Under the pieces are notes generated by a model. That model ran no database searches and was not told where the DNA came from. It was given only the letters and a program-made list of their open reading frames with translations. Position numbers and translations under genes: made by a program. Positions 41,088-49,108 of a stretch of DNA of 58,553 nt are shown here, in pieces. Source of the stretch: SIG565 sp045590755 (GTDB lineage: Bacteria > Bacillota > Clostridia > Oscillospirales > Acutalibacteraceae); contig JAZNRP010000018.1 in the NCBI GenBank assembly GCA_045590755.1, positions 1-58,553 on the forward strand, written 5' to 3'. Within the stretch, counting starts at the first letter, position 1. Every line of letters begins with the position of its first letter.

Positions 41088-42053
41088 ATGGGTTACAATA
41101 ACGCGTCTTACGAAAAGGCGTTAAAAATGATTACCGACTCTGCTCGTAAAAAAACGAGCATTTATAATGCGGAGCTAAAACAGGTATATGACAATATTCC
41201 CGAGCTTGAAAAAATAGATGCAACACTCGGTAAAATCGGTAGCAAGGCGGCTTTGACAGCCTTGACGGGAGATTTTACTTCTCTTGAAAAGTTAAAGGCT
41301 GACTCCGAAACACTTGCCGCGCGTAAGGCGGAAATATTAAAGGCGGCGGGCGTTAAAGCTCCCGAACACAGCTGTGCTGTATGCTCTGATACGGGATTTG
41401 TAGATGGAAAATACTGCGAATGTGTAAAGGCACTTGCAAAGCAGATAACCTTTTCTGAACTATCAAAGCAAATGCCCATAACAAACCAGAAATTTGAAAA
41501 TTTTGATTTAAAATTTTATTCAGACAAGCCCGATGCAAGCGGTGTAGTACCGCGCAAAATAATGACGGGTATTCTTAAAATGGCAAAGGAATACTGCATA
41601 AATTTTGGAAGCAATTCAAAGAATTTACTGTTTATGGGTAATACGGGACTTGGCAAAACCCACATTTCTTTATCTATTGTTTCCGAGGTTGTAAACCGCG
41701 GTTTCGGTGTTATTTACGGCTCGGCGCAAAATTTATTTGCCGAGGTCGAAAAGGAGCATTTTTCCTATAGCGGAACTACCGAAAAAATGGATGCATTATT
41801 ACAGGTTGATTTGCTTGTAATTGATGACTTGGGTACCGAATTCTCCACCACCTTCACCCAGTCTGTTTTCTACAACATTGTTAACACCCGCTTGCTTAAC
41901 GGTCACCCGACAATAATTAACACTAACCTTACCTTCCCTGAAATTGAGCAGAGATATTCTCCGCGCATTTCTTCCAGATTTGTCGGTAATTACGAAATGA
42001 TTAAATTTTTCGGCACTGATATAAGACAGCAAAAAGCTTTACAGAAAAAATAG
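41088..42053 (+). CDS. dnaI: AAA+ helicase loader (DnaI/DnaC-like)
   Basis: A 321-residue AAA+ ATPase that probably loads the replicative helicase. An N-terminal helical region is followed by a zinc-binding cysteine motif (CAVC...CEC, about residues 98-111), then Walker A (GNTGLGKTH, about 184-192), Walker B (LLVIDDLGTE, about 244-253) and sensor residues near NTNLTFPEI. The arrangement matches DnaI, with an N-terminal helicase-contact part and a C-terminal ATPase. The gene begins two bases after dnaD, so both primosome components are co-expressed. A transposon-type IstB/DnaC function is unlikely given the partner. Confidence 0.92.
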   Translation: MGYNNASYEKALKMITDSARKKTSIYNAELKQVYDNIPELEKIDATLGKIGSKAALTALTGDFTSLEKLKADSETLAARKAEILKAAGVKAPEHSCAVCSDTGFVDGKYCECVKALAKQITFSELSKQMPITNQKFENFDLKFYSDKPDASGVVPRKIMTGILKMAKEYCINFGSNSKNLLFMGNTGLGKTHISLSIVSEVVNRGFGVIYGSAQNLFAEVEKEHFSYSGTTEKMDALLQVDLLVIDDLGTEFSTTFTQSVFYNIVNTRLLNGHPTIINTNLTFPEIEQRYSPRISSRFVGNYEMIKFFGTDIRQQKALQKK

Positions 42054-42099
42054 TAATAAAACACCTATTTATAGTTCAAACTATTAAAGGGTGAACTTT

Positions 42100-42255
42100 A
42101 TGAAAGAATTACTAAATGAAAATCCTGAATTTAAGGCATACTTTGATTCACTGCCTAAATTTGTACAGGAAACCTTAACACAAAGCACTAATTTCGGCAA
42201 AAGTGAAGAAGAATTACGCTCTATGGCAGAAAACTTAATGAAGGATGTAAAATAA
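42100..42255 (+). CDS. small acidic protein of unknown function (51 residues)
   Basis: A short reading frame begins at ATG 42100 after AAAGGGTG and ends at TAA 42255, encoding 51 residues. It contains NPEFKAYFDSLPKFVQE and SEEELRSMAENLM segments. The predicted product is helical and acidic, without a signal peptide or membrane segment. It lies 46 bases after dnaI and immediately before a strong terminator, so it is probably part of the dnaD-dnaI operon. I do not recognise the function. Similar short proteins with an FKAYFDSLP-type core occur in Clostridia, to the best of my knowledge. Confidence 0.7.
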   Translation: MKELLNENPEFKAYFDSLPKFVQETLTQSTNFGKSEEELRSMAENLMKDVK

Positions 42256-42306
42256 AAAATCAAGGGAGAAACTTCGCAAAGAAGTTATCTCCCTTAATTT
42301 TTTATC
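42256..42306. terminator. bidirectional terminator after the dnaD operon
   Basis: Stem AAGGGAG (42262-42268) / CTCCCTT (42289-42295), with an inner ACTTC/GAAGT pairing, is followed by AATTTTTT on the plus strand and GATTTTTTATTTTA on the minus strand. It separates two convergent transcription units. Confidence 0.92.
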
Positions 42307-43306
42307 TTTTTTTGGTTTTGCGAACTCTCAAAAAACCGATTACAAACAAAACAGCGCCGATAAACAGCATTGCTGCTATAACAATCAAGTGGACATTTCC
42401 CGTAACGCACTGTGCCCAGTTGTGAAAATCTACTTCATAATGGTTTTCATTCAGTCCGAACAATGCATTTGTGACATGTCCCATACAGTAATACACGCAA
42501 GACGCCACAACCGTGCAAATCCCCGCCTTTAAAAACCCGTCAAAAGCAAACATGCAAATAACGGCACAGAAAATCACAGGTATGTACGCATAAATCGTTA
42601 TGAGAATTGCCGATTTAAGCATAAAGGGCTGCCAACTATAAATACACAAAAGAACCAGTATTGTCAGCACCAAAACTGCCGTAAAAGCTATGATAAATTT
42701 AAAGCGGGACAGCTTTGTTCTGGATAGCAAAATTGTCCCGAAAACCAAAATGTACCCCATCAGCGTACCGATGCAAGCCACAGGAAGCCAATATAACCCG
42801 TCTGTATACACCGCACAGGTAAATAGGAGCAAAGAAATGGAAAGATAGCTCGTTACCGTAAAAACAAGCAGTTTTTCTCTCTCAAAGAAGGAGGTAAATG
42901 TAGGAATAAACGCGTAGGCACAAATCAGTGCTGTCAATACGATAAAAAACCAGGATAGAGTGTGGTTGACTGCAAGATTGCAAATAAAGCAGGTCAGCAA
43001 CGCAACGGCATAGGAGATAGTGGGAACCCAAAACCAAGCGCCGCGAATCACACGGAATTTTCGTGCTTCGTGCTTCAGTTTCCTTGTGTCCGTATCTGTT
43101 GATGCGGTAATCAATTCGTGTTCGCTTATGTCAAGGACACGGCAAATATCGGAAATTAAAGTAATATCGGGGTAGGACACGCCGCGTTCCCACTTGCTCA
43201 CCGCACCCTCAGTAACAAACAGCATTTCTGCCAAGTCTTTTTGTGAATAATTCTTCTCAGCTCGTTTGCTTTTTATGAACGAACCGAATGTTTTTTTATC
43301 GGTCAT
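42302..43306 (-). CDS. XRE-family HTH regulator with C-terminal membrane domain
   Basis: A 334-residue protein. Residues about 8-62 form a Cro/C1-type helix-turn-helix (SFIKSKRAEKNYSQKDLAEM, VTEGAVSKWERGVSYPD). A linker follows, then eight or so hydrophobic membrane segments from about residue 90 to 325, and a basic end (RVRKTKKR). Membrane-anchored XRE regulators may sense membrane or ligand state. No partner genes are adjacent. A dyad overlaps its proximal promoter, consistent with autoregulation. The ribosome-binding site GGAGGTGG is strong. A recently acquired gene is possible but is not shown by the sequence. Confidence 0.82.
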   Translation of the reverse strand: MTDKKTFGSFIKSKRAEKNYSQKDLAEMLFVTEGAVSKWERGVSYPDITLISDICRVLDISEHELITASTDTDTRKLKHEARKFRVIRGAWFWVPTISYAVALLTCFICNLAVNHTLSWFFIVLTALICAYAFIPTFTSFFEREKLLVFTVTSYLSISLLLFTCAVYTDGLYWLPVACIGTLMGYILVFGTILLSRTKLSRFKFIIAFTAVLVLTILVLLCIYSWQPFMLKSAILITIYAYIPVIFCAVICMFAFDGFLKAGICTVVASCVYYCMGHVTNALFGLNENHYEVDFHNWAQCVTGNVHLIVIAAMLFIGAVLFVIGFLRVRKTKKR

Positions 43307-43326
43307 ATCTGACCACCTCCGCCTAC

Positions 43327-43356
43327 ATTCTACGGTAACAAGGGAATAACCGTCAA
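43327..43356 (-). promoter_or_regulatory. candidate operator-promoter for the XRE-membrane gene
   Basis: On the minus strand -35 TTGACG (43351-43356) and -10 TAGAAT (43327-43332) are 18 bases apart. A dyad ACGGT (43332-43336) / ACCGT (43349-43353) spans the spacer. Binding there by the dimeric HTH protein encoded downstream would control the promoter. Confidence 0.5.
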
Positions 43357-43416
43357 TGGACTGTCAAGCCACCCCACTTTTTATACGCTAACGATAGACT
43401 CTTATTTGTTGGTTAG

Positions 43417-43445
43417 ATTATACCACTTTTATTTTCAAAGTTCAA
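43417..43445 (-). promoter_or_regulatory. upstream sigma-A promoter for the XRE-membrane gene
   Basis: On the minus strand -35 TTGAAC (43440-43445), a 17-base spacer and consensus -10 TATAAT (43417-43422). It starts about 110 bases before the gene, leaving a leader of about 100 bases that runs through the proximal promoter/dyad. Confidence 0.7.
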
Positions 43446-43451
43446 CGCATA

Positions 43452-43482
43452 GAAAAATCCGCCAGAATTTCTTCGGGCGGAT
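43452..43482 (-). terminator. intrinsic terminator of the pduL-hemW-phosphatase operon
   Basis: On the minus strand ATCCGCC/GGCGGAT with a 12-base loop is followed by TTTTTC. It lies about 60 bases downstream of the histidine phosphatase stop codon. Confidence 0.82.
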
Positions 43483-43540
43483 GAATTTTATTTATTGCGG
43501 AACGACACACAGGTCGTTTCCTACTAAGGCTCTGCATTTT

Positions 43541-44143
43541 TTATATATAATCTACCACTTCAACAATGCCGCTGCGCTGATAAAGTGACGGCGTTACCAT
43601 TACGGTATAACCCCTGCCGTTTTCGGTCGTCCACTGTAAAAGGCTTTGGCGCGGTAATGCTGTAGCGGCTAAAAAGGTCATTATTGTACCGCCGTGCATA
43701 AATACAGCCGCATCGGTTATATCGTTTTCCATCATATCGCGGACTATTGTGTTTATTGCAACACATATACGCTTTGTAAACTCGGTATTGTCTTCCCCAC
43801 CCGGCGGCGACTGACGTTTGCCCGAGGTCCACTCAAGATATTCTGGTAAAAGCTCAAGCTCATTTGCAGTTTTGCCTTCAAATTCGCCGAAATTATACTC
43901 AATTAAATCGGGAACTACGAGTATTTCGCGGTCGGGGTAAATAATCTTTGCGGACTGTCGGCAACGAAGCATGGGGCTTGAATATATTTTATCAACCTTT
44001 GGGTACTCTAAATTTTCCTTTAATTTAGTAAGTTCGGTTACACCTTCGGGTGTTAAGGGCAGTTCTGTTCTGCCTATATACTGTCCTTTTAGGTTGCCGT
44101 CGGTCATACCGTGACGGATTAAATGTAATTTATAGGTTTTCAT
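43541..44143 (-). CDS. histidine phosphatase family protein (phosphoglycerate mutase-like)
   Basis: A 200-residue member of histidine phosphatase branch 1. The catalytic LIRHGMTDGN is at residues 8-17. The second histidine is in FMHGGTIMTF near residue 148 and the acid near EYNFGEFEG at 82. This subgroup includes alpha-ribazole phosphatase (CobC) and phosphoserine phosphatases; no cobalamin genes are nearby, so no specific substrate is claimed. It overlaps the hemW stop codon by one base (TAATG) and is followed by a terminator. Confidence 0.88.
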   Translation of the reverse strand: MKTYKLHLIRHGMTDGNLKGQYIGRTELPLTPEGVTELTKLKENLEYPKVDKIYSSPMLRCRQSAKIIYPDREILVVPDLIEYNFGEFEGKTANELELLPEYLEWTSGKRQSPPGGEDNTEFTKRICVAINTIVRDMMENDITDAAVFMHGGTIMTFLAATALPRQSLLQWTTENGRGYTVMVTPSLYQRSGIVEVVDYI

Positions 44144-45246
44144 TATATCAGCTCCTTAATAAACGAAGAAATAATGCTATTTGAAACCAACATTCCTTTT
44201 GTTGTAAGTGATATTGTTTTATCCATTACTCTGCACAGTCTGTTTTTTTCGTATAAATACGCTTTTTCGAACACTGTGTCGGGTATATGTGTAGAAAATC
44301 GGCGGTAAAATTCGCTATCACTAATACCCTCTTTTAGTCTTAATCCCAACATAATATACTCATCCATACCGCCGCCCGTACCGTCTTGTATAATCTTTGG
44401 GGTTTCAAGATATGCCTTCAAATCACTCTCATAATAAAAGCGCTTGCCGTCCAAAAACGAGTGCGCTGCAGGGCCTATTCCCAAATACTCGCCGCAACGC
44501 CAATAATTATTGTTATGTCGGCTCTCATACCCTGATTTTGCAAAATTTGATATTTCATAATGGGTATAACCCACTTTTTCCAATATTTCGTGGGTTAACA
44601 TATACTGCCCCACCGTCATATCTTCATCAGGAATTTGCAGCTTGTCCTTTATTTTGAACAAGGGTGTGTCTTCTTCGAGTTTTAGCATATAGGTGGAAAT
44701 GTGTTCGGGGTTCAGCGACAAAATGAAATCAAGGCTATTTTTAAGGCTTTTTTCGCTACCACCAGGTAGTGCTGTCATTAAATCAAGCGATATATTATCA
44801 AAACCGCTTTTTCTTGCTATCTCTACCGCTTTTGCTGCGTCCGCTGCGGTATGCCGTCTGCCAAGCAGTTTTAATTCATCGTCATTTCCGCTTTGAACAC
44901 CTATAGACAGTCTGTTACAACCCGATTTTCTAAATTCCGGTAAAATTTTGTCAAGGCTATCGCCCGGATTTACTTCTACCGTTATTTCGGCATTGGGTTT
45001 TACATTAAAATTTTTATAAACTGCCGTAAGCAGTGTGTCCATTTGATGAGCACCCATAACACTCGGTGTGCCGCCGCCTATATATACAGAAGAAACGGGA
45101 CGGGCCACAAGCCCGCCCCATCGGGTAATTTCATCAACCGTTTTATCTATATAGCTCTGTAGTAGTTCTGTACAGGACAGTGAATAGAAATTACAGTAAT
45201 TGCATTTCTGCACACAAAACGGTATATGAATATAAATACCTATCAT
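44143..45246 (-). CDS. hemW: radical SAM heme chaperone HemW-like protein
   Basis: A 367-residue radical SAM protein. The [4Fe-4S] motif is CVQKCNYCNF near residues 11-20, the SAM-binding VYIGGGTPSVM is near 55, and the HemN-type C-terminal domain is recognisable (YEISNFAK, NNYWRCGEYLGIGPAAHSF). The motif lacks the fourth cysteine of coproporphyrinogen dehydrogenase (CxxxCxxCxC), so HemW is the more likely label. Start ATG 45246 is one base past the pduL stop; TTG 45255 is the alternative. No heme biosynthesis genes are nearby. It overlaps the downstream phosphatase by one base. Confidence 0.9.
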   Translation of the reverse strand: MIGIYIHIPFCVQKCNYCNFYSLSCTELLQSYIDKTVDEITRWGGLVARPVSSVYIGGGTPSVMGAHQMDTLLTAVYKNFNVKPNAEITVEVNPGDSLDKILPEFRKSGCNRLSIGVQSGNDDELKLLGRRHTAADAAKAVEIARKSGFDNISLDLMTALPGGSEKSLKNSLDFILSLNPEHISTYMLKLEEDTPLFKIKDKLQIPDEDMTVGQYMLTHEILEKVGYTHYEISNFAKSGYESRHNNNYWRCGEYLGIGPAAHSFLDGKRFYYESDLKAYLETPKIIQDGTGGGMDEYIMLGLRLKEGISDSEFYRRFSTHIPDTVFEKAYLYEKNRLCRVMDKTISLTTKGMLVSNSIISSFIKELI

Positions 45247-45247
45247 T

Positions 45248-45823
45248 TTAGTCAAGGATTATACCTGTGCAGCTACCGGGAATTGCCGCTGCATTTGCTT
45301 CGTCGGTATCAAGATGCATAGCCAACTTATAGCTCGGGCTTACGCGGGCAACCACATCATCAAACACCAATGCTCTGCCTTCAGTTGGTATTTTAACAGA
45401 TACAATCTGCTTATCTACTATACCGTACTTTTCGGCATCTTCGGGTGTCATATGTATATGACGCTTTGCGGCAATAACGCCTTCGGTAAGCTCAACCTCA
45501 CCGCAAGGACCAACCAATTTACAAGCGCCGCTGTCCTTTACATCGCCAGACTCACGAATGGGTGCTTTAACACCGATTGAACGGGCATCTGTCAAAGAAA
45601 TTTCAACCTGAGTTGACGGTCTGCACGGGCCGAGAATTGAAACACCTGCAAGCTCCTTTTTAGGACCTACAACTGTTACACGCTCTTCACAAGCAAACTG
45701 ACCGGGCTGTGACAAATCTTTTTTCGGGGTAAGCTTATAGCCCTTGCCGAATAAAGTTTCCAAGTCTGCTTCCGACACATGTACATGACGCGCTGAAATT
45801 TCTACTAAAACTGTTTTTTCCAT
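45248..45823 (-). CDS. pduL: PduL-type phosphate acyltransferase
   Basis: A 191-residue PduL-family enzyme exchanging phosphate and CoA on acetyl or propanoyl groups. The two beta-barrel halves carry the zinc-binding histidine motifs SARHVHV (residues 10-16) and KRHIHMTPEDA (near 119). It has no N-terminal helix that would target it to a microcompartment, and no shell genes are in the window. It therefore probably acts in the cytoplasm, making acetyl-phosphate for ATP formation downstream of PFOR. It starts at an ATG with TAAGGAG and is followed within one base by hemW. Confidence 0.93.
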   Translation of the reverse strand: MEKTVLVEISARHVHVSEADLETLFGKGYKLTPKKDLSQPGQFACEERVTVVGPKKELAGVSILGPCRPSTQVEISLTDARSIGVKAPIRESGDVKDSGACKLVGPCGEVELTEGVIAAKRHIHMTPEDAEKYGIVDKQIVSVKIPTEGRALVFDDVVARVSPSYKLAMHLDTDEANAAAIPGSCTGIILD

Positions 45824-45856
45824 ATTCCTTATCTCCTTAATAATTATTCTAGTAAT

Positions 45857-45884
45857 ATTTTACCACATTTTTATATTATTTCAA
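45857..45884 (-). promoter_or_regulatory. sigma-A promoter of pduL
   Basis: On the minus strand -35 TTGAAA (45879-45884), a 16-base spacer and -10 TAAAAT (45857-45862), about 35 bases before the pduL ATG and just past the ferredoxin terminator. Confidence 0.72.
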
Positions 45885-45922
45885 CCATAAAAAAATAAAA
45901 GACGGGCATTTTCCCGTCTTTT
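45885..45922 (-). terminator. intrinsic terminator of the ferredoxin gene
   Basis: AAAAGACGGG/CCCGTCTTTT stem with a 6-base loop, followed on the minus strand by ATTTTTTTATG. It starts about ten bases after the ferredoxin stop codon. Confidence 0.92.
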
Positions 45923-45931
45923 ATTAAAAAA

Positions 45932-46102
45932 TTATTCAGCAGATATAGCGTCTACCGGACAACCACCAGCACAAGCGCCGCAATCAATGCAAGCGTCAGC
46001 ATCGATTACATAGCGTTCATCACCTTCGCTGATAGCTTCTACCGGGCAACCGCCTGCGCAAGCACCACAGCTGATGCATTCTTCAGAAATTTTATAAGCC
46101 AT
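45932..46102 (-). CDS. 2[4Fe-4S] ferredoxin
   Basis: A 56-residue clostridial-type ferredoxin with two CxxCxxCxxxCP clusters (CISCGACAGGCP and CIDCGACAGGCP). It transfers electrons at low potential and is a natural acceptor for PFOR at 31599-35144. Start ATG 46102 follows GGAGGTG by six bases; a GTG or ATG further upstream would include that ribosome-binding site. It is monocistronic with its own promoter and terminator. Confidence 0.97.
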   Translation of the reverse strand: MAYKISEECISCGACAGGCPVEAISEGDERYVIDADACIDCGACAGGCPVDAISAE

Positions 46103-46126
46103 TATCCACACCTCCAATTTACTTAT

Positions 46127-46155
46127 ATTTTAGCAAGTAGTAGACTAAAATGCAA
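46127..46155 (-). promoter_or_regulatory. sigma-A promoter of the ferredoxin gene
   Basis: On the minus strand -35 TTGCAT (46150-46155), a 17-base spacer and -10 TAAAAT (46127-46132), about 25 bases before the ATG. It lies between the ricT stop codon and the ferredoxin gene. Confidence 0.75.
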
Positions 46156-46170
46156 GTACTATTTTATTTT

Positions 46171-47025
46171 TTACTTGTTGTCTGTATTATCAGACTCTGT
46201 TTTTTGCTTTTTCTTTTTACCGGAAGATATAAATTCCACTTCACTTTTGTGTATTTTAGTGGGTATTTCGTTATCTTCAATTTTAACCATAAGGTTACCG
46301 GTTATCAGGTTAACATCCGACACAACACCCGTGCCCGAATAGGTTTTTACAATTGAACCGATACCTGGGGTTGATTTAATAAGCTGCTCGTAAGCATCTT
46401 GTTCATATTTAAGGCAACACATAAGTCTGCCGCAGGAACCCGATATTTTTGTAGGATTAAGGGAGAGCCCCTGTTCCTTTGCCATTTTAATGGAAACGGG
46501 TTGGAAATCGTGCAGAAATCTTGAGCAACAGAACGGTTGACCGCAAATTCCTATACCGCCAAGCATTTTTGCTTCATCGCGCACACCTATTTGTCTGAGT
46601 TCTATTCTTGTATGAAGGCGGGAAGCCAAATCCTTTACAAGCTCACGGAAGTCAACTCTGCCCTCCGAGGTAAAGTAAAACAAAATTTTACTGCCGTCAA
46701 AAGCATACTCGGCACTGGTTAAGCACATATCAAGCTGATGATGTGCTACAAGCTCTTCGCAAACTGCCAAGGCTTCCTTCTCTTTTTTACGGTTTTCTTC
46801 CATTTTAGCAATATCTTTATCAGTGGCTATTCTTAAAACCTTTTTAAGCGGAGCCACTATTTTGCTATCAGGCACATTATGGCAGCCTTCACTTACAAAA
46901 CCACATTCGATTCCGCGAGAGGTTTCAACAACCACATACTGACCCGTCTCGGCCTTATTGCCGTCGGGGTCAAAATAGTAAATTCTGCCGTCTTGTTTGA
47001 ATTTAACGGCAACAACCTGTACCAT
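46171..47025 (-). CDS. ricT: RicT/YaaT (PSP1-domain) iron-sulfur protein
   Basis: A 284-residue PSP1-domain protein of the YaaT/RicT family. Two cysteine groups (CGQPFCC near residue 162 and CGRLMCC near 198) can hold an Fe-S cluster. In Bacillus, RicT with RicA and RicF forms a complex that assists RNase Y-dependent RNA maturation and affects sporulation and competence. The lysine-rich tail is low-complexity. It follows holB by 17 bases, the same order as Bacillus holB-yaaT. RicA and RicF are not encoded in this window. Confidence 0.92.
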   Translation of the reverse strand: MVQVVAVKFKQDGRIYYFDPDGNKAETGQYVVVETSRGIECGFVSEGCHNVPDSKIVAPLKKVLRIATDKDIAKMEENRKKEKEALAVCEELVAHHQLDMCLTSAEYAFDGSKILFYFTSEGRVDFRELVKDLASRLHTRIELRQIGVRDEAKMLGGIGICGQPFCCSRFLHDFQPVSIKMAKEQGLSLNPTKISGSCGRLMCCLKYEQDAYEQLIKSTPGIGSIVKTYSGTGVVSDVNLITGNLMVKIEDNEIPTKIHKSEVEFISSGKKKKQKTESDNTDNK

Positions 47026-47042
47026 ACTTTATTTCCTTTCTT

Positions 47043-47966
47043 TTAATGCACACTGCACAGTTTACATACAAGTGCATTCAAAAACAATGAGATATTTATA
47101 TTGGTTTCAAGGCTTGGCTCGGCATCGGTCAGTATATCGTAATACCTTATAAGCCGTTCTACCGACAAACCTTTACTTATATATGAACGCATTTCTTCGG
47201 TCAAATGCAGTTTTAAACTATCTACAAATTCCTGACATTTAACTCTGTTTTTTTCAAGCGGGTACGATATTTTAAGTAACTCATATGCACCGCTTCCCGA
47301 AATTAAATTTTCGGCAAATGTGGCCGCAACATCATCAGTTTTACCCTTTTTGCCGAGAAGCTCCAGCGCTCTGCCAATATTATTGCGACACGCTTTGAGC
47401 GTTTCGGTAATTGTGTCAATATCGGCGTTTGTTGTGTGTCTTAAATAATCTGCCGCCTCACTCATCTGCGGGGCTGAGAGTGAAAACATCGTACAACGCG
47501 ACACAATTGTGCAAAGCAACATAGCTGCATTTTCTGTAATGAGAATAAAAATTACATTTTTAGGCGGTTCTTCCAACACCTTAAGTAATGCATTTTGCGC
47601 TTGTTCGTTCATACTTTCGGCATTTTCGATTATAATAACCTTTCTGCCACCCATATGCGCCCTGACATACGCCGTGCTTCTGACTTCCCTTATCTGATTT
47701 ACAGTAATACTCTTTTTGTCCTTAAGAAGTGACACCAAAAGAATATCGGGGTGGTTCCCACCAGCACTTAAAAGACAGTTACGGCATTTACCGCAGGGTG
47801 CTGTGCTTTCAGTACAAACTGCGGCGTCAGCTATAAAGTGAGCCAACTTATGCCTGCCCGTACCCTGCTCGCCTTCAATTAAAATGGCGTGGGGTATACG
47901 CCCTTCGGCTATGAAATTCCGGGCAGTTTCTATGGTGCGCTTATTGCCGACAAAACAAAAACTCAT
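47043..47966 (-). CDS. holB: DNA polymerase III subunit delta prime
   Basis: This clamp-loader subunit opens the sliding clamp with delta and gamma/tau. The 307 residues show an AAA+ start (EGEQGTGRHKLA, near residue 31), a zinc module (CTESTAPCGKCRNC near 51), the IIENAESMNEQAQNALLKVLEEPP motif region near 108-131 and the SRC arginine motif (VSRCTMFSL near 154). The ATG overlaps the trpS stop (ATGA), suggesting coupling, and ricT follows. dnaX in this window encodes its partner. Confidence 0.93.
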   Translation of the reverse strand: MSFCFVGNKRTIETARNFIAEGRIPHAILIEGEQGTGRHKLAHFIADAAVCTESTAPCGKCRNCLLSAGGNHPDILLVSLLKDKKSITVNQIREVRSTAYVRAHMGGRKVIIIENAESMNEQAQNALLKVLEEPPKNVIFILITENAAMLLCTIVSRCTMFSLSAPQMSEAADYLRHTTNADIDTITETLKACRNNIGRALELLGKKGKTDDVAATFAENLISGSGAYELLKISYPLEKNRVKCQEFVDSLKLHLTEEMRSYISKGLSVERLIRYYDILTDAEPSLETNINISLFLNALVCKLCSVH

Positions 47967-48961
47967 AGCACAAAGCCAACCTTTTTCATAACCTTACAAA
48001 TTGTTTTATTTGCGATATATTCTGCTCTTTGGTCACCTAATCGGTAAATATCTTCAAGCTGCTTTTTATCGCTTATAAATGTATTATAGCGTTCTTTTAT
48101 AGGGGCTAATTCATCAGCAACCGCTTCGCCTACTGCTAACTTAAAGTCGCCATAGCCCTTACCTTCAAACTCTTTTGTTATTTCATCAGCAGTTTTACCC
48201 GTAATTGACGAATATATACCGATAAGGTTATTTATACCCGCCTTGTTTTCGCCAATGCAAACCTTGGCTTCGCTATCGGTTACCGCGCGTTTAAATTTTC
48301 TTATAATGTCATCCTTGCTATCAAGTATTGCTACCCAAGAGTTCACATTTTCATCCGATTTGGACATTTTCTTGGTAGGCTCCTGCAGTGACATAACACG
48401 GGCGCCTACTTTTGGTATATACGCATCAGGAACGGTAAACACATCGCCATAAATATGATTAAAGCGAGTAGCAATATCACGGGCAATTTCAAGGTGCTGC
48501 TTCTGGTCTGCACCTACGGGTACTAAATCAGGCTTATACAGTAAAATATCTGCCGCCATAAGTACCGGGTAGGAAAAAAGTCCCGCGTTAATATTATCGG
48601 CATGCTTTGCCGATTTTTCTTTGAACTGTGTCATACGGGAAAGCTCACCAAACTGTGTGTAGCAAGAAAGAATCCACGCAAGCTGTGAGTGGGCAGGAAC
48701 ATGCGACTGAATAAAGATATTGCTTTTTTCCGGGTCAATTCCAAGAGCTAAAAGCAACGCCGCAGTAGAATAAATATGTTGGCGTAATTTTGCAGGGTCT
48801 TGTCTGACGGTAATAGCGTGAAGGTCGGCTACTGCATAGGTGCAGTCAAACTCTTCTTGCATTGCCAACCAGTTTTTAAGCGCGCCTATATAATTACCAA
48901 GTGTTAACATACCGCTCGGCTGAATACAACTAAGTACCTTCTTTTTTGCTGATTCTTCCAT
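47963..48961 (-). CDS. trpS: tryptophanyl-tRNA synthetase
   Basis: A class I synthetase charging tRNA-Trp. The 332 residues have the HIGH-type motif (TLGNYIGAL, near residue 20) and the KMSKS loop (KKMSKSDENV near 201). QPSGMLTLGN near residue 14 is typical. The length is standard. Start ATG 48961 follows AAGGTGAT; GTG 48970 is inside that site. It is the first gene of trpS-holB-ricT. No T-box leader is recognisable in the 148 bases before the divergent gene. Confidence 0.95.
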   Translation of the reverse strand: MEESAKKKVLSCIQPSGMLTLGNYIGALKNWLAMQEEFDCTYAVADLHAITVRQDPAKLRQHIYSTAALLLALGIDPEKSNIFIQSHVPAHSQLAWILSCYTQFGELSRMTQFKEKSAKHADNINAGLFSYPVLMAADILLYKPDLVPVGADQKQHLEIARDIATRFNHIYGDVFTVPDAYIPKVGARVMSLQEPTKKMSKSDENVNSWVAILDSKDDIIRKFKRAVTDSEAKVCIGENKAGINNLIGIYSSITGKTADEITKEFEGKGYGDFKLAVGEAVADELAPIKERYNTFISDKKQLEDIYRLGDQRAEYIANKTICKVMKKVGFVL

Positions 48962-49049
48962 TGATATCACCTTTTAATAACATTATCTATATTATTTTAA
49001 CATATATATTCAATTTCGGCAAGTATTATATAAATAATTAAATTAATGC

Positions 49050-49078
49050 TTGAAACATTAGCTATAAGATATTATAAT
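49050..49078 (+). promoter_or_regulatory. sigma-A promoter of the DUF1846 gene
   Basis: -35 TTGAAA (49050-49055), a 17-base spacer and consensus -10 TATAAT (49073-49078), about 30 bases before ATG 49109. GGGGG is the ribosome-binding site. Confidence 0.8.
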
Positions 49079-49108
49079 AAGTAGTATATAACTACTATGG
49101 GGGAAATT

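Noticed and set aside
45248..46102. Bacterial microcompartment locus around pduL
   Set aside because: No shell-protein genes, aldehyde dehydrogenase or targeting peptide are present; the neighbours are hemW and a ferredoxin.
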